This document shows positions 11,201 to 25,800 of a stretch of DNA of 64,000 nt, piece after piece (the first letter of the stretch is position 1; each line of letters opens with the position of its first letter). Below the pieces are notes generated by a model that worked only from the letters and a program-made list of their open reading frames with translations, did not search any database and had not been told where the DNA came from. The DNA is taken from the NCBI GenBank assembly GCA_018398815.1, contig CM031596.1, forward strand, positions 73,499,636 to 73,563,635. The letters run 5' to 3'. A program made the position numbers and the translations under genes. This DNA is from Conus ventricosus (Eukaryota; Mollusca; Gastropoda; Neogastropoda; Conidae).

Positions 11201-14200
11201 AGGAAATGAAATGTTCAATAGCTGTGTCACCTCATTATGGGAGAAAAAAGACTGTGATGGAAATGCAGACAGGAGATTGGTATCTAATAACAAAGTGAGC
11301 ATACATACATTTTACAGGTATGATCTTTTACTAGTGTTAGTGATTAAAAGGAAAAACAGTTGTGATATCAAGATTAGGAGATGAGATTTTGTGTGGTTTT
11401 GTGCTCCAGAATTTGGTCTATTGTGCAGTTTAATGTGATTGGCTTTTTGCTAAAATTTGGTTGCTTACAAATTTTAAAGCAGAATATTATTTTAAAAGTC
11501 AGTGGAGATTTGTGTTCCTATGCATATGTATAGTGTTGTTCATTGTAGATTGTGCATAATGTATACTCTGTTTTGCAGATGAATTCAATGAGAGTGTGGA
11601 AGGACCATACTACACGCAGCTAGGCAAAGCCAAAGACATGGTAAATCTGCGACAAATGATGGAAGAGAGGTACAAAGCTAAAACGCCTGGTTTTGCCTGA
11701 GCTATGATCTAAAGTACAACTTTCATCTTATAAAGTCAGACATATTACTCTTGCCAAGGGGAAATAAGGAGGGAGGGGCAGCACAGTTGTGAAGGAGGTG
11801 GGTGGGTTGGGGGAGGGAAAGGGACCGGGGGATATAAGGGTAGGCACGTTATGTCTGGGTCTCTGTGAATACTTGGTGTCTGTTGCTGTGTTTGTGGCAT
11901 ATAGCTTTCATCATATCATTTTTGTCATATCTTTTTTTTTTATTATGTTTAATTGCATATGTAAAAAAGCTCCTGTCCCATTTCAATAAACTTTGTAAGA
12001 GCTGAGGGCTTTATCTGAATTAAGCACAGATGAGTTATACATGATGATGAATATGATGATAATGAGCTTCCGTCGGCAGATGTGAAGACCTGTTCATGGA
12101 TGGTGATTGTTTAAGTTCTGTTTATTATTATGATTTTATTCATGTTCTTATTTTAATTAAATAATATATCATAATTGCATGCAGATGTAGAAAGCAAAAT
12201 AGAACAAACAAAGAACATGAAACCAAACACACAAAACCAAAAGAAAATGCTACAGATGAAAAACTAAGGCAATATGGGGAGAAAGAGTGGGGACTATATA
12301 GGAGAATATTTAAGCCGTCCACCAAATTCTTGCTTCAGTCCTTTTCAGCAAGAATTTATTATCCATGTTCTTATAGCGATCAGTCAGCTGAATTTTTCAT
12401 TTATTCAGGAAACACTTGATTGCTTGAATGACACCATTATACAAAAGACATTTTGTACTGTGAATTATTGGATATGTTTGTTTAAACACTGTTTAAGTTA
12501 GAAAAAAGTCTTTCTTATTTACAAGGTGTTTGATTTAAAAAAGGAAAAAACACACACAAAAGCATAGCATCTGTTGATTCTTGAACATAAACAGTATGTC
12601 TTCCAATAATACATAAGTTGTAGTGAATACATTCAGCTAAGAATTTGTGAACTTTTTTTTGGAAGACATGTTGTACAGTTTCTTGTAGTGCCTCAGAACA
12701 TCCATTATTATCATCAGTATTGTTGGTGTTATTATTGTTATTAATATTGTAATTATTATTTTTGTTTTTATTATGTTATTTGTTATTATCTTACCTATGG
12801 TGCTGTTAAATTCTGAAGATCATTTAAAGACTTGACATTTTTTTTAATGATGATAATAAATGCAAATTCCTTTAAACCAAAGTTATAAGTGCTTACTCAA
12901 GCTGATCTAAATCAGGCTTTGTAACAACTGTCAAAGCGACTTTGAAATTGATTCAAATGAAAAATTGTCATTGTAAGAGTGCAAGGTTCACACATTTTCT
13001 TGATGCTTTGAAACACTAATCAATGTGAAAACTCGGTTGAACTATTTTTTTATTGTCTGCAGCATAACATTGGTTAAAGAAAAGAGTAACGATGATAAAT
13101 AATAGAAGGGCTGTCTGTTGTGTCAGCAGGAAGATATTGGTTTAATGCTGAGCTTCAGTCATACAGGAAATAGTTTGTAAATAGTTTGAACTGTTATTCA
13201 ATAGGAAGATCAGTTCCTTCATCTAAAAGTGAAGTGTTTCCAAAGTTTGAGGTTACTCATTCATTGCTGTTAAGATGTACTCTTTTGCTGCCATGAAATC
13301 TAAATCTTAACAAATGCTGAAATGTCCCCCACATTTTTGTTGCGTTTACACAAGGGGACTTTAGTAACAGGTTGGTATGAAAACTGCTACCCATATCAGC
13401 CTGAAGTTTGGTCCACATGCTCATTTGTACCTGTTTTAGGTCAGAAGCCAACATTCTTAGCATAAAGAGTTTCCAAATCTGAGTAATTAGTTGATAAATT
13501 TTTAGACAGTCACAGGATTAAACACTTGCACATGGATATATGTCTGGCCGATTATGCTAGGGCCAGTTATTGGCCCAACCAGCTAATCACACATCCATGT
13601 GATAGGATCACACAGTTCCCCCTTACCCTCCCCTCCTCTCCTACCTCTTTCTCTGATCATGATATCCTGTACCATGCGCCTTTCAGGGCCATTACACGGG
13701 GTTGAGACTGGGGTATGGGAAGGGGGGCAGGAGGGGTGAGGCAGTCTGAACAGAGGTTAGATGTTTGCCTGTGTGAAAAAGATCACCAGACCGAGACTGC
13801 TTGGCATAACATCTCAGCAGGAGCGATTGAAAGGCAAAACTTGCTGCATATGAGCATTGATGCAAGGCCTGATTTCTTAACTGGTAGATCAGGAATTTTC
13901 TGCAATTTATAGATCAGATTTTTTCGACAAACTTTATTTTGTAAACTACATATGAATGAAAACAAAGAATGTCCTAGAACTGGTCACAGTATCTTCTAAG
14001 AAAAATCCCGAGTTGCTTTAACAAAGCAGGAATTGTATGGAAAAGCTTGTCAGTTGTCAAGCACATAGACTCAACTCATGAAACATGGAAACAGAGTGAA
14101 TGATTTGAAACTCATACATCATTATCTGGCCAGATCGTAGGCTGGAAAGGGAGAGAGAGAGAGCATTTCAGTTTTTTTTGTGTCTCTGTCATGCCCAGTG

Positions 14201-14345
14201 CCTAAATGGATTTGTAGACTAGTATTATGATGATAGCATTCAGAATGCTGTAGTAGCTTTGGCCTATTTGTTTAAGCAGTGGTCTGAGGGACAAGTGCTA
14301 TGTCTCACACACACCCTTCCTCTTTCCTCCTTCCCCCCCCCCACC

Positions 14346-14409
<64 letters not shown>

Positions 14410-17353
14410 GTGGGGCAATGTGGGAGGAAAGTTGGGGGAGGGCATAGGGACTAAATGGAGACTTTGCAGCCATCTCTTCTCTGTTTGGGGAACAAGGGAA
14501 GACGACTCCACTGCCTCAACGTTGCAGCACAAGCAGTGAATTTTTGTTATTGTTTGCTTTGCTGTAGTCTGTATGTATTAAGCATACATCAAGATGAACA
14601 TTTAGATGACTGAGGAATCTGCCCGTCAGTGTCAAGGCTAGTAGTTAGAATCAGAGGGAATCCAGTTCACACTCGTCAGATTTTCTTATGCCAAAGTTTT
14701 GATATTTGACCTTTGGTTTTGTATACTCGGCTGTTTATCACCATGTATAGGGATGGAAGAGAGACAGAAAGAAGGTGGTGATGGGGAAGGGGTTGGAGGG
14801 AGAATGTGAATAGGGAGGAAAAGTGCAAAAGGTACATTTATATGTAGTAACTAATAATTCAAACTTCAGAATTGTTCCCTTTTCCAGGACAGGGCTGAAG
14901 GGTAAAGCAATTCGACTTGAGAAGGTCCATTTTACAGGAAAGGAAGGACGTAGTCAGGAAGGGTGTCCTATTGCCAAATGGGTGAGAAACGTGTTTCCTT
15001 TTTTTTATCATTTGTCAGATTGCCATACTCGGTGGCATCTTTTTTTTTTTTATTGCATGCCTGTCTTTAATAGTTTAAGCTATTTTTTTGTCCAGTTTCT
15101 CTCTTTCATGAATGTTAATAAATTCTTATGTTAAAAAAAAAGAAGAATTCAAGAAAAAAAAATGTTTACATCTATCATTCTCTTTGTCTGTCTGTCTATC
15201 TATATATCTGTCTTACTCCACTTGAATTCTTTTTTGCTTAGTAAATGCCACAATGTGATTTTTTTTTTTTCTGTTGACTGACATGAGTATATTTTCACTT
15301 ATAATGTTATTTTGAAATCTAATTCCCTAACTAATTAAATTTTGGGCAGATCATCCGTCGGTCAGGTCCAGAGGAAAAGTATTTGTGTGTTGCACGGAAA
15401 CGCCCAGGTCACTTCTGCGACTCGGCATATATTGTGTTGGTGATTGTGGCATGGGAAGGGGTGGCCAGCTCTCAGGCAGACACCCTGTATAGCTACCTCG
15501 TCTCTTCACTCACCAAATGTGGCTATGAAACAGATCGACGGTGTGGCACCAATGAGAGGTGAGACTGAATACTGGCAATGATGGGATCTTGTACTTAGTG
15601 TGTATGAATACATGTATTTGTATGTGCAGGGGTGTAAGTCGCCTGGATTTGATCAGGAAATTTTGAAAGCTTTGTTTTAGGATCATCGAGATTGCGTTTG
15701 TGCAGTCTCCAATTCCATGAGATTTTGTTGAGGTGTTTTCCAGTGTCTTGATATTTGTGGAGAATATTTTCTCTTTGATTCGTCTTGAGCATACTTTACT
15801 TTAGGATGCATATTTAAATATACAATAGATGTTCTTGAAAAAAAAATCATTGGTGAATTTAACCATTAAGTTTGGTTGTAAACTTAAAAAGCATTCTCAT
15901 GATACTGAATTAGGATCATCGAGATTGCGTTTGTGTAGTCTCCGATTCCATGAGATTTAGTTGAGGTGTTTTCCAGTGTCTAGATATTTGTGGAGAATAT
16001 TTTCTCTTTGATTCATCTTGAAAATACTTTACTTTAGGATGCATATTTAAATATACAATAGATGTTCTTGGGAGAAAAAAAATTGGTGAATTGAACCATC
16101 AAGTTTGGTTGTAAACTTTTAAAATAATCTTATGATACTGAATTCTTCAGTTGAGAAGGTATAAAAGAGTCTTAAATTGGTCAAGCTATTCGGGGGCCAG
16201 AATAGCTTAGTGGTAGAACGCCGGACTCGTAATCTTGGTGTTCCTGGAGTTGTGTGTTCAAATCTCCGCTGGGCTGTTTCGATACAGGGGGATTTTTCCC
16301 TTGGAGTTAACATTAGTTCTCACTCCATTTCCCGTACAGTCCTTCAAATAAGACTATAAACCGAGGTTCTCTGTGTGAAGGTTCTCTGTGTGAACACACG
16401 CATAACATCTTGTACACACTTAAAATCCTATCACCAACTTTCAGAAGTGAAGGCCAGTTTGGCTGTTGGTATGGATGACACATTACACATAGCATGCACC
16501 TTCCCCGAACTTGGAGTACAGCTGCCTTAATGGCAGGATTAAAAGAACAGTCATAGACACAAAAACTCCACTCCCTTTGTTGGGTAGATGGGATTAAACC
16601 TTGCCTGTCTGTACAGGGCATGTCTGCAGAAGTATCAGCCGGCATACGCAGAAGAAGGTCAAGCAATTGGAGTCAGTCCAGGCATGAAAATAAATGAAGG
16701 GTGAAGTAATTGATAAAACAAGTTTACAATGGCCCACTGAATTGGCAAAAACGATGTGAAAAGTCGGTGAACATGGATGGAGCTTGATAAAATTGATGAA
16801 GATGAACTGGTCTGGTGCAGAAACCATGTGTGAATGTGTTCACACTGTGTGCTGCCATCCCACAATTTGTCTTCTGTTTTTGTTGTTCTTCACAGTTGCA
16901 GCCAAGATGAAGAATTCATTCTCTTTTTCAGATTCTTTGTCAAATGTGATTTTACTTATGATTTAATACTGTTCACTGAAGTAACGAGGCCTCAGTGTGC
17001 GTAACCAGTACATGGTGAACTATTGAAGTAAGGTATGAGTTCTGCATCCAAGTCATGTGACCAGTTGATCTGCATGCTGATTTCCTCCTAAATTATCTAG
17101 GGTTTCTTTAATAAAAGAATAACTGCGGTCAATGAATCATAGTTACTTGAGGAAAATATTGTTGTCAGACTGAATCAAGTTAAATGAATCATAGTTACAT
17201 GTGGAAAACATGGTTGTCAGACTCCTTCTTCTTCTGTTGGCTGGAAAGGTCTTATTACAGTTAATCATTCTGCAAAATATGGTCTTTCTAATGCATTTGA
17301 TTGCTTAGAAAATGCCAGTGTTAAAGTTTACCAAGGACACACTCGCGCACACA

Positions 17354-17428
<75 letters not shown>

Positions 17429-19838
17429 TCTCTCACACACACACAAACATACAAGTGCATATACATACACAACTAGATCAGTCTGATTACATTAACATTG
17501 ACTCACTTATTTACACCTGCGAGTCAAAAAATGAACACAAACAGCTTCAGCAACTGCCTGTAACACAGACCATCAACATCCAACGTTTGAGCCAACAAAA
17601 CTGTGATGTTAATATTCTGCTGCTTATTGCAAGATGGTCAACTTGTGGCTGATGTAGAAGCTGGAAAGTGTTAGCCTCTGGCCACAAAACAACGCTGCTT
17701 CTGCACCTACCATTCTACAGTTAACCATTTATTTTGTATTGGAACCACCATCCATACCGTCAGGAGGACTGGAACATGCAGGCAGATAGGAATCTGCTTC
17801 AGATCTGTCCAGACCTAAAAGAGCTTGTTAATACCTGCCACTGGCGGGCTCAAAGAAGAAACTCTTTTGTGCTGACTGCACACGGGCCACTCTTTTAACA
17901 CCAGCTCAGATCTTTTTTAAGGTGAAGAAGCTCGGTGGTGCATTTCATGTGATGTATCACTCACAATTGAATAAGCTGTTTTAAGGTATAGGGACTTGCA
18001 TGATGTCAGACATAAACACTGCACAGCAGACTCCATGAAATCTTGTTCAAAGATGTTCCAGTCGATGTTTTTTTTAAGTCAGAGAATTTTTGCACCTGGT
18101 CAATGTGGCAGAAAGTTCTTTTCTTTTTTTATTTAATTTTTTAAAGCAATTTTTATGTGTTCTTAGAAATCTGTTTTAAAGGCTTTTTTTTTTTTTGGCT
18201 TGCCTTTTTTTTCCTACTTTTTTTTTTAAGCATCTGTGTATGGAATTGATTTCTGACTAGATGACAGTGCTGCTATGGCCCCTTAAAGTTGGCTGGGCTA
18301 TAAACAACATAAATTTGATAGAAGTGATTTGAACGGAAGACCTATTTCTGTTGGTCATTTTTCTACATTGCCTGTGATTTTGTTTCAGCAAAACTTGTGC
18401 CTGTCAAGGTGTGGATCTGATTCGCCGTGGTGCTTCCTTTTCATTTGGTTGCTCATGGAGCATGTACTTCAACAGATGCAAGTTTGCCCGCAGTAATGTT
18501 GTGCGCAAATTTAAAATGAAGGATGCAAATGAGGTAAGATAATACAAGACAGCAGGACAAATTACTTTGATGATTCATTGGTATTATTGTTTGACTCTCA
18601 ATGATCAGTCGGCATAGATCGGTTTATCAGTGTTTCAGATCCACCTTAGAGCAAAGTGTGATCATACCCTTTTCCAGGAAATTGTAGGCATTGAAACCCC
18701 TAGCAAGAATTTTCAGGGGTACAGACTGAACTGAAAAAAATATATTTGATGGCATTATTACCATGTCAAACTAGTGTAAACTATGGTAAGTTTGTTCTGC
18801 AAACCTAACTTTTGAGATAATACAGTACTATGACATACAGATAAGTATGCTTGTAAGCTAACCAATCAGTGCTCTTCCCTGTCTTCTCTGCTGAGTTTGC
18901 ACCTAAGTCCTCATTCCTATGGCCAGAAACTGTGAAGTAAGACGCAGGGATTTTGCTCTGTCATGCTTACCACTTTTTGTTCATGTCCTGTGGGTCTTGG
19001 TGGCTTCTTGACAATGTTTGTGGCATGTACCCCTGAACAAACCTGTATGAATATTTACAACCCCATTTTCACGTGATCAGCACTTTTGTGTTTGTTTCAC
19101 TTGCAGATTTTTCTTCAGTGATCTTCATTTTCTTTCTTCTGGCCTGGCTAAGTGGTAGTTCCTGCACTTTGTGTCGGCATGCCTCACCTCACTCCCCATC
19201 TAGCAGAGCTGGTTGTCTTTTACGAAACATCAGACAAGAAAGCAAAATCCCAGCTGGTGGGACAGTGGGCACACTTACATGGGTGAAACTTTTCCGTCTA
19301 TGGACGGAAATCCGTCATAATGACTTTCAGTCTTGACGGAACTTCCGTCAATTTAAAAAACAACAACAACAAAAAAAACGATTTATCGGTTCCGATTTTG
19401 TGTTCGATCCAAGTTTTCCATCTCATACCGGAAGTAACTTTTTTCTGTGTTTCCGGCATCTTCACAGGCTAACATTGGCGCGTCTGACTGACAACAAAAG
19501 TTTGCACGGTGCTCCAGAAATTAAGTAGTCATGGCTTTTTTGAAAGGAGATCCAGTAGCATGCGTCGAGGCCAAATTAAAAACAAATGGAGATGACAATG
19601 GCTAAACGAAACTGATGACGACGGCAATGAATATCGCAAGTGGTGCAAGAAAATAAATGTGGCCGGCACGTGTTTCTGTATCGTTTGTTCAAAAACGATC
19701 AGTTACGGAGCGAACGGAAAAAAGAAACTTCGAAGCCATGCTGATCACCCAGAGCATAAGAAAAACATGAAGGCGAGTTAACATTTTTCTATTCTTTGCT
19801 AAAGTAGGCCTAATTAGAATCAAATTTAAAAAGTTGAT

Positions 19839-19875
<37 letters not shown>

Positions 19876-22800
19876 CGGGATTGGGGGGAGCTAATTATAC
19901 TTAGGCCTATAGTTTATTTTTTTTTAATGTATATCAGGGGTGGAAAATTTTCCAATTTTTTATTGTTTGGATTTTTTTAAAGAGTAAATTTCCTTTTTTT
20001 TTTTGTATTACTTTCAGGTGGGAGGTGATGGGATTCTTAGAATTTTATTATTGTGAGTGGGGTTTTGTTGTTGTCAGTTTTCATTTTGTTTGTTTATTTA
20101 TTTATTTTTTTAGTTCCTTTCGTTAAAAAAAATCATGTTTGTTATGATACTTTTTTAGGAAAAGAAAAGGTGGAAAAACAGAAATGACCTGAATCCTCCC
20201 TACACTTTACTTTTTTTTTTTTTTAAATTTCACCAATTCCCACCTCGGAATATTTATCACAAGCAGCCAAAAAAAAATGTAGCTACTGTCTCCTCCACGT
20301 CTAGCCTATTTCCAGCTGCAGCCCCACCTGTCAACATTGCTACATCTGTATGTCCATCTGTGCCCTGTCATGTTCAGTCTGCTTCTTCAGCTGCTCCATT
20401 ATCTCCAGTACCTGGCTCCAGTAGAAAACGAAAAGCTGGTGCTGCAGACATCAGGCAGTTTTTCAAGCGCCCACTACTGGACTGAAAGACTTTTTTTTTC
20501 TTCATCTTTCCTTTCTTTTTTTTTTTTTTTTTTTTTGTTTTCCTTTAACCACTCATTGTTTGACAGGGCAAGAGAATTTCATTAATATATGACTGCTTAA
20601 TCATAATCAACAGGAATCATAATGACTCGTCCTTGCTTTTGTTTGACACCATGGAAAATGATAGAAATGTGGATGACAGCTTTGCACTTTATTGATGGAC
20701 AATTCTGAAAATGATTGAAAGGATGAATTATACTTCATGTATATGGTGGCTTTTTGACAGTGAGGACAAGAGGAACTGACAAGATAAGAAGGCCACCTTT
20801 GTTCATCCATTTTCTATATGTGGTGTGGTTGCTAGGAAAGACAAAATGTGCTGACAACATGTCAACTTTGATTTCTCCTTATTTAAAATGGTGTGATTCT
20901 TTGGACTTAAAAGACAAATGTGCCGGCAAGAATAAAGCTACTTTGGTTCCTCATTGTGCATCTCAAATGTGTGAGCATGTATATTCTTTTTACACAGTCT
21001 TGATTCAATAGTAAAGTGACCATTTTAAACAATTTGTGGGGGAAATTTTGATTTTTGGAATGTTTTTGATCAGTTCAGATTGGGTGAGAAAATTTCCTTT
21101 TGAGTTTTTATATTCTGGTTTATTTCTACACTTTTAGATTTTAACTTTCCTGAGCTTGTACAAAAAGCCATGAATATTATTTTTATTCATTTAAATGAAT
21201 TAATGGAACATAAAGTCTAACAGTAACTCACAAAAGCATGTTACAGTTAAGCTTTTTACTGCAGAAATCATGTTACAATTAAGCTTTTCTGGTGCAGGAG
21301 AGCCAACGAAATTGGCCAAAAACATTTAAAAAATCAATTTCGCCCGGGGGCTTGCCCCTGTACCCCGCCGGGGCCTAGCGCGGCCCCTGGACCCCGGCCT
21401 AATTTCAGTCAAATCAAGTTTTGTAGGTTTTACCCATGCACTTATGTGTTGCAGTGCCACTGCTCTAAACCAATACATCACATGGGTGCAAAGAGAAAGA
21501 GAGGGTGCTTGGCTGGTGACTGGGCCTGCACCATTTTCATTACATTGCCAGGCAGACGAGCCAGCAAGTCACTGCACACTAGTGTGATGTAACCAGATAC
21601 CTCTAGCTGGTGAACATGTTTACAATCACCCTGTATAAAATCACACATACCTGGTAATAATTCAGTGTCTCACATGCTGTCAACCAATGATAATAATGAT
21701 CGTAAGCCAGAACTCCCTTCTCCTTTCCACTAAACACAAGAAGAAAGCATGTGTCGTTATACTCTATAGTTATCTGAATGACTCGCATACCAAGAGATGT
21801 GTGTAACAATTTCAGTGTCGGCATATGGAACTCTGGGTCTGTGGATTTCTCAAGATCTTATCTCATTATCTTATCGATGAATTTGAGCACTCGTTGCAGT
21901 CTATAATCATTTCCTAGAACAACCATTTTAGAATAGCACACCTCATGATAGTGATTGCTAGAATTACCACCAAACGCAGACTTTAGTTGACTACATAAAT
22001 GCATGTAAAGTCTGCAGGACTCATGATTAAAAATCAGTGAACTATTACATTTATGATGCTTTAATAAGGCGAAAACCATCATTTCGGTAATATAAAAACT
22101 TAACTAAGCAAACATTTGAAAAGTTAGCCAACTGAATAAAGGGGTAAAAAGGAAGAGGGATAGAGATGAAAGACAGACACCATGTGACTCACAACATGAT
22201 AGAAAACTCACAAAACCTCACCGTTTTACTTCAGCACATGATGTGTTGACATATTGCCAAAAAGTAGTATAGCCTTCGTGACATTGCAAAAGCAATGCGT
22301 CCGAGATGTTTGAATCTGCTGCATGATGTCATCATTAGTGAATTATAACATTTCTTTAGCTACCACAAGGAGCCTGAGTAAGAATCTTGGAACAATTCGC
22401 TAATTAGAACTTCATTAGGGCAGACCTCACCTCTGTGACAAACATTAGCATGGATTACTGAACGTTCTGATGAAATGAATATTGATTGCCACACAAGTAT
22501 CCTCTCAATATCCTTGGACATGTGTTATTCACAACAACAACAACAAAATCAAACCAACTAACTGTAGTACTCACAGCATACCTACAGCAGATTGCCCTTC
22601 AATCATTCAGTGTGTCATCACAACTTTGGTGCCCAGAGAACGAAAAAATAGAATTTTGAAATCACTACCCTATAGCTTCTCAGCTGAAACAGTAAATCAA
22701 AGAGAATACGTCAAATTGTCCAGTTTAAATATTTAGCCAGTATTATTTGACATCAAGTTGTACAGTGGTGGAAGATGTCATATTATCATTCTCAGGGTGG

Positions 22801-25800
22801 TTAGTAGCAGTATCGCTATGGCGCACCATTTGTGTCCGGGGAAAGAAAGCAAGGTGCACCACACTTGAAGTCATCCTACAGTTACGGGAGTAAATTCATC
22901 CACTCACACTTGCTTGGACTCATGAAAGTTGTGGTGGATTTTTATTTGACTTATTTATTCTGTAATGTGTTCTGAGCTGATGAAATCGTTATTATGAGCT
23001 TTACTGTATGTACTGTTTATAATGAGCCTATATATGCACAAATGAATTTCCACATGTATAAATCTGTTGAATTGATTGAATACAAGGCAAGAAAAAAGTT
23101 CTGGTGCATTCTGAAGATAATTCAGATTGAACTAGCAAGAATGAAAGCTAACGACTCAAACACAGTGTCTTAATTCTCAACACATTCAGATCAACCATTA
23201 CACTAATGGAAAGTAGACTTACTTGTCAGTAAACAGACGGATTGTGTGTTCAAAGAGAATGGTTAAGGACTGGATCAGAGGTTAAAGGTTAAGTGGAGAC
23301 ACACAGCTGTGTGGTTCCAGCTTCCCTTTTGAGTCCGTATTACTTTCAACACTGGGTAGACAGGGGCCAGAAATGATAAATCCCACAGATGTATACATTT
23401 GATGGGATTTGAACCAACAGTTGCATCAGGCTTGTGTTCTGTTAAAAGTTTAATAGATCTCAGCTTGTCGCGGTCAGTGAAGGAACATTTGATGGTTTTG
23501 TTTTCAGGAGGAGAAAATTGAAGAGCATCTGCAGGATCTGGCGACTAAAGTTGCCCCTCTGTATAAAGTTGTGGCTCCTGATGCTTACCGCAACCAGGTG
23601 TGTGTAGCTATGTGTCTGTGTTGGTATGATGTTACGAGTATTGTGATTTGTGTGTGTGTATGTGAAATAAGAATCGGTCATGTTTGATTGTCATGAAAAC
23701 CATGACTTAGATTTAAAGACATGACAAATGGGATAACCAGGAAAATAATGCACACTTTTACATTGCTGTTAAACCTAGTGATGTGAACAGGCTACAACTC
23801 TTTGTGTGTGTGTGCGCACGCGCGCGCCTCTGTCTTCTTCTGTGTATTGTGCATGCATGTGTTTGGAGTCTAGGGTTTGATCTGTGGTTGGTGATCAGGG
23901 AATGGACTGTCATTTTCTTTTTTCTGTTTTTGTTTGTTTTTAATTCACCATCAAATTATAAAGAGTGTTCATGTTTTTATTGTATTTTCACTTGAGGAAA
24001 ACAGAAGTAAGCAAGAAGACTTACAGAAAATACATAGATGTGGTTTAGATTTTGAAAATCAAAACAAGAATTATATGCCAAAAAAAAAAAAAAAAAAAAT
24101 TATATGCCTAGAATACAGACACATGACGATTTAAAAAAGAAAAGAAAAGAAAGCGATCAGCAAGACATAATCTCTTCCAGGCCAGCTCTTCTAAAGTGCA
24201 GCATTTCCCAGCGAAAGCTGGAGGCCTCATCTTTTTACATCAAGTTTCTTAACATGTTGTGCAGAACATAAGAAAAGGATTTTAGTTGTTTGTAGCTTTC
24301 TCCTGAACTCACAGTAAAGATACAATGAGACTTATGGCAGTGGGTTTTTTTGTCTGTTTGTTGTTTTTTGCTGTACCATCTTCTGTGCCTCCTCGGTGGC
24401 AGTGCACCCTTGCCACTGCCCCGGTAACGGTAATCCACAGGGAGCGGTCAGTGTTAAGTGGGCAAGAGGCAACCCACCAGAGGAGACACTGCACTGCTGC
24501 CGAGTCACTTCAGTGGTGTTCATTGGTGGCTGTTCTGATCTAATATATGCAGGACACTACCTACTAAGCTCTCTACTGACAACAGTCATTACTTAGTCGC
24601 GGAGCCGGTGTGAGTGAGCTGTCCTTCACAAGGGCATCACATGTCTGTCCGACAACAGCCCCCATGGACACACTGATACAGGTGATCCTGACAGAATCAA
24701 ATCAAGGCCACAGACGTAGAGAGGACATTGAAGCTGCGGTCACCATGAGAGCAGGGCATGAAAGGCCACAGAACTTGATACTTTTTTTCATGCTGATCGA
24801 TAGGAATGAGGATGATGAAGATGATGATAGGGATTTCCATTCCGGTCTGAGACTGATTGACAGGGCTTATTTTCATGATATACACAGGCATCAACCAGGC
24901 CCGAGAGATACAGACACTTGTGGTGTTGATCAGAAAATTTGAGCAGCACTGTCAGAGACACATCTATTAAGTGAATGAAACTCGACTGTGTGGTCCCAGT
25001 CTTCCCATTTGAGCCCATGGCAAACTCAACTCTGGGTAGGAGCTGGTCGAGGCAGAAAAATCCCACATGGCTCTGATGGAAATCGAACCCACGACTTCTC
25101 ACCTGGGAGTTCACGACACTTGCCACGGCAGCTGGTGACTTACGGCAATGTTGCTTAGGTTTGAATTAGAAATGCAACTTTGGCACAAAGACTCTGATCT
25201 ACTAGTATTACAGTAGCACTGAAAAAAATAAATTGCAATGGTTTTGTGTAGATTTGTTACTATGCTTATTGCATTTTGAGTGTTTTCCTTGTTAATTTCT
25301 TTCCCAGATGAGTTTTATCTCAAGCTCAAATTGTAGCCAATCAATCATTTCTGAAAAGTTATATCCCATGTCAATCCATAGGATGTGGGCAGTTAACCAG
25401 CATAAGTGTCATTTCATCAGATGTGAATGCAATATTTGGCATCTGTTGTTTGTTTGTTTTTTAACATTAAAGCATGAATGTTACAAATGAAATAATAAAA
25501 TAAAGGGGAAAAAAATGGATTTATAGATGTGTTAAAAGAAATGGAACCAAGAGTTTAGTTTACATTTTAGCATGGTCATTTTGATGGGAAATTCAGCTTT
25601 TTCTTCTGGCTAGTCTGTTCCTTCTTTTATTTAGATTGTGACCTGCTCTGTTTGTCTCAGTCACTACATTTGTTCCCTGACCTTCTGTATCTCTGTCATT
25701 CAATTGCTACATTTGTTCCCCTGACCTTCTGTATCTCTGTCATTCAATTGCTACATTTGTTCCCCTGACCTTCTGTATCTCTGTCATTCAGTCACTACAT

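Larger units (their letters stand above)
8223..11578 (+). other. TET intron 1
   Basis: Donor gtaagt, acceptor ttttgcag. It contains GT-rich and poly-G tracts, a GC-richer block (about 9430-10700) and a 53-bp retroinsertion (10709-10761). I found no independent gene. Confidence 0.85.
11670..14887 (+). other. TET intron 2
   Basis: Weak donor gtacaa, acceptor tttccag. Contains AATAAA at 11985-11990 and a (CT)n run. Long AT-rich stretches between 12000 and 14300 hold nothing I can identify. Confidence 0.85.
15559..18388 (+). other. TET intron 4
   Basis: Contains a 233-bp tandem duplication, a tRNA-derived SINE, a second interspersed repeat in reverse orientation, a CA microsatellite and a 3' LINE fragment. 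Confidence 0.9.
19272..21444 (+). mobile_element. hAT-like DNA transposon derivative with 6-bp TSD
   Basis: Element 19278-21438, flanked by direct repeats cactta (19272-19277, 21439-21444). Ends are inverted: catgggtgaaac at the left, and the reverse complement of the right end reads catgggtaaaac (11 of 12). The left subterminal region repeats CCGTC/GACGG motifs, like transposase-binding sites. Two short coding pieces remain: a C2H2-type finger (19599-19778) and a C-terminal piece (about 20223-20485). No transposase catalytic domain is visible, so it is non-autonomous. A 34-nt poly-G (19841-19874) and a GC-rich palindromic patch (about 21337-21404) lie inside. Six-base duplications fit some hAT subgroups; the superfamily call is inference. 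Confidence 0.7.
18534..23507 (+). other. TET intron 5
   Basis: Dominated by a 2.16-kb hAT-like element (19278-21438). A reverse SINE copy lies just upstream of exon 6. From 21445 to 23280 I recognise nothing. Confidence 0.88.

Noticed and set aside
16191..16270. tRNA gene
   Set aside because: Same SINE family, with a more degenerate B box.
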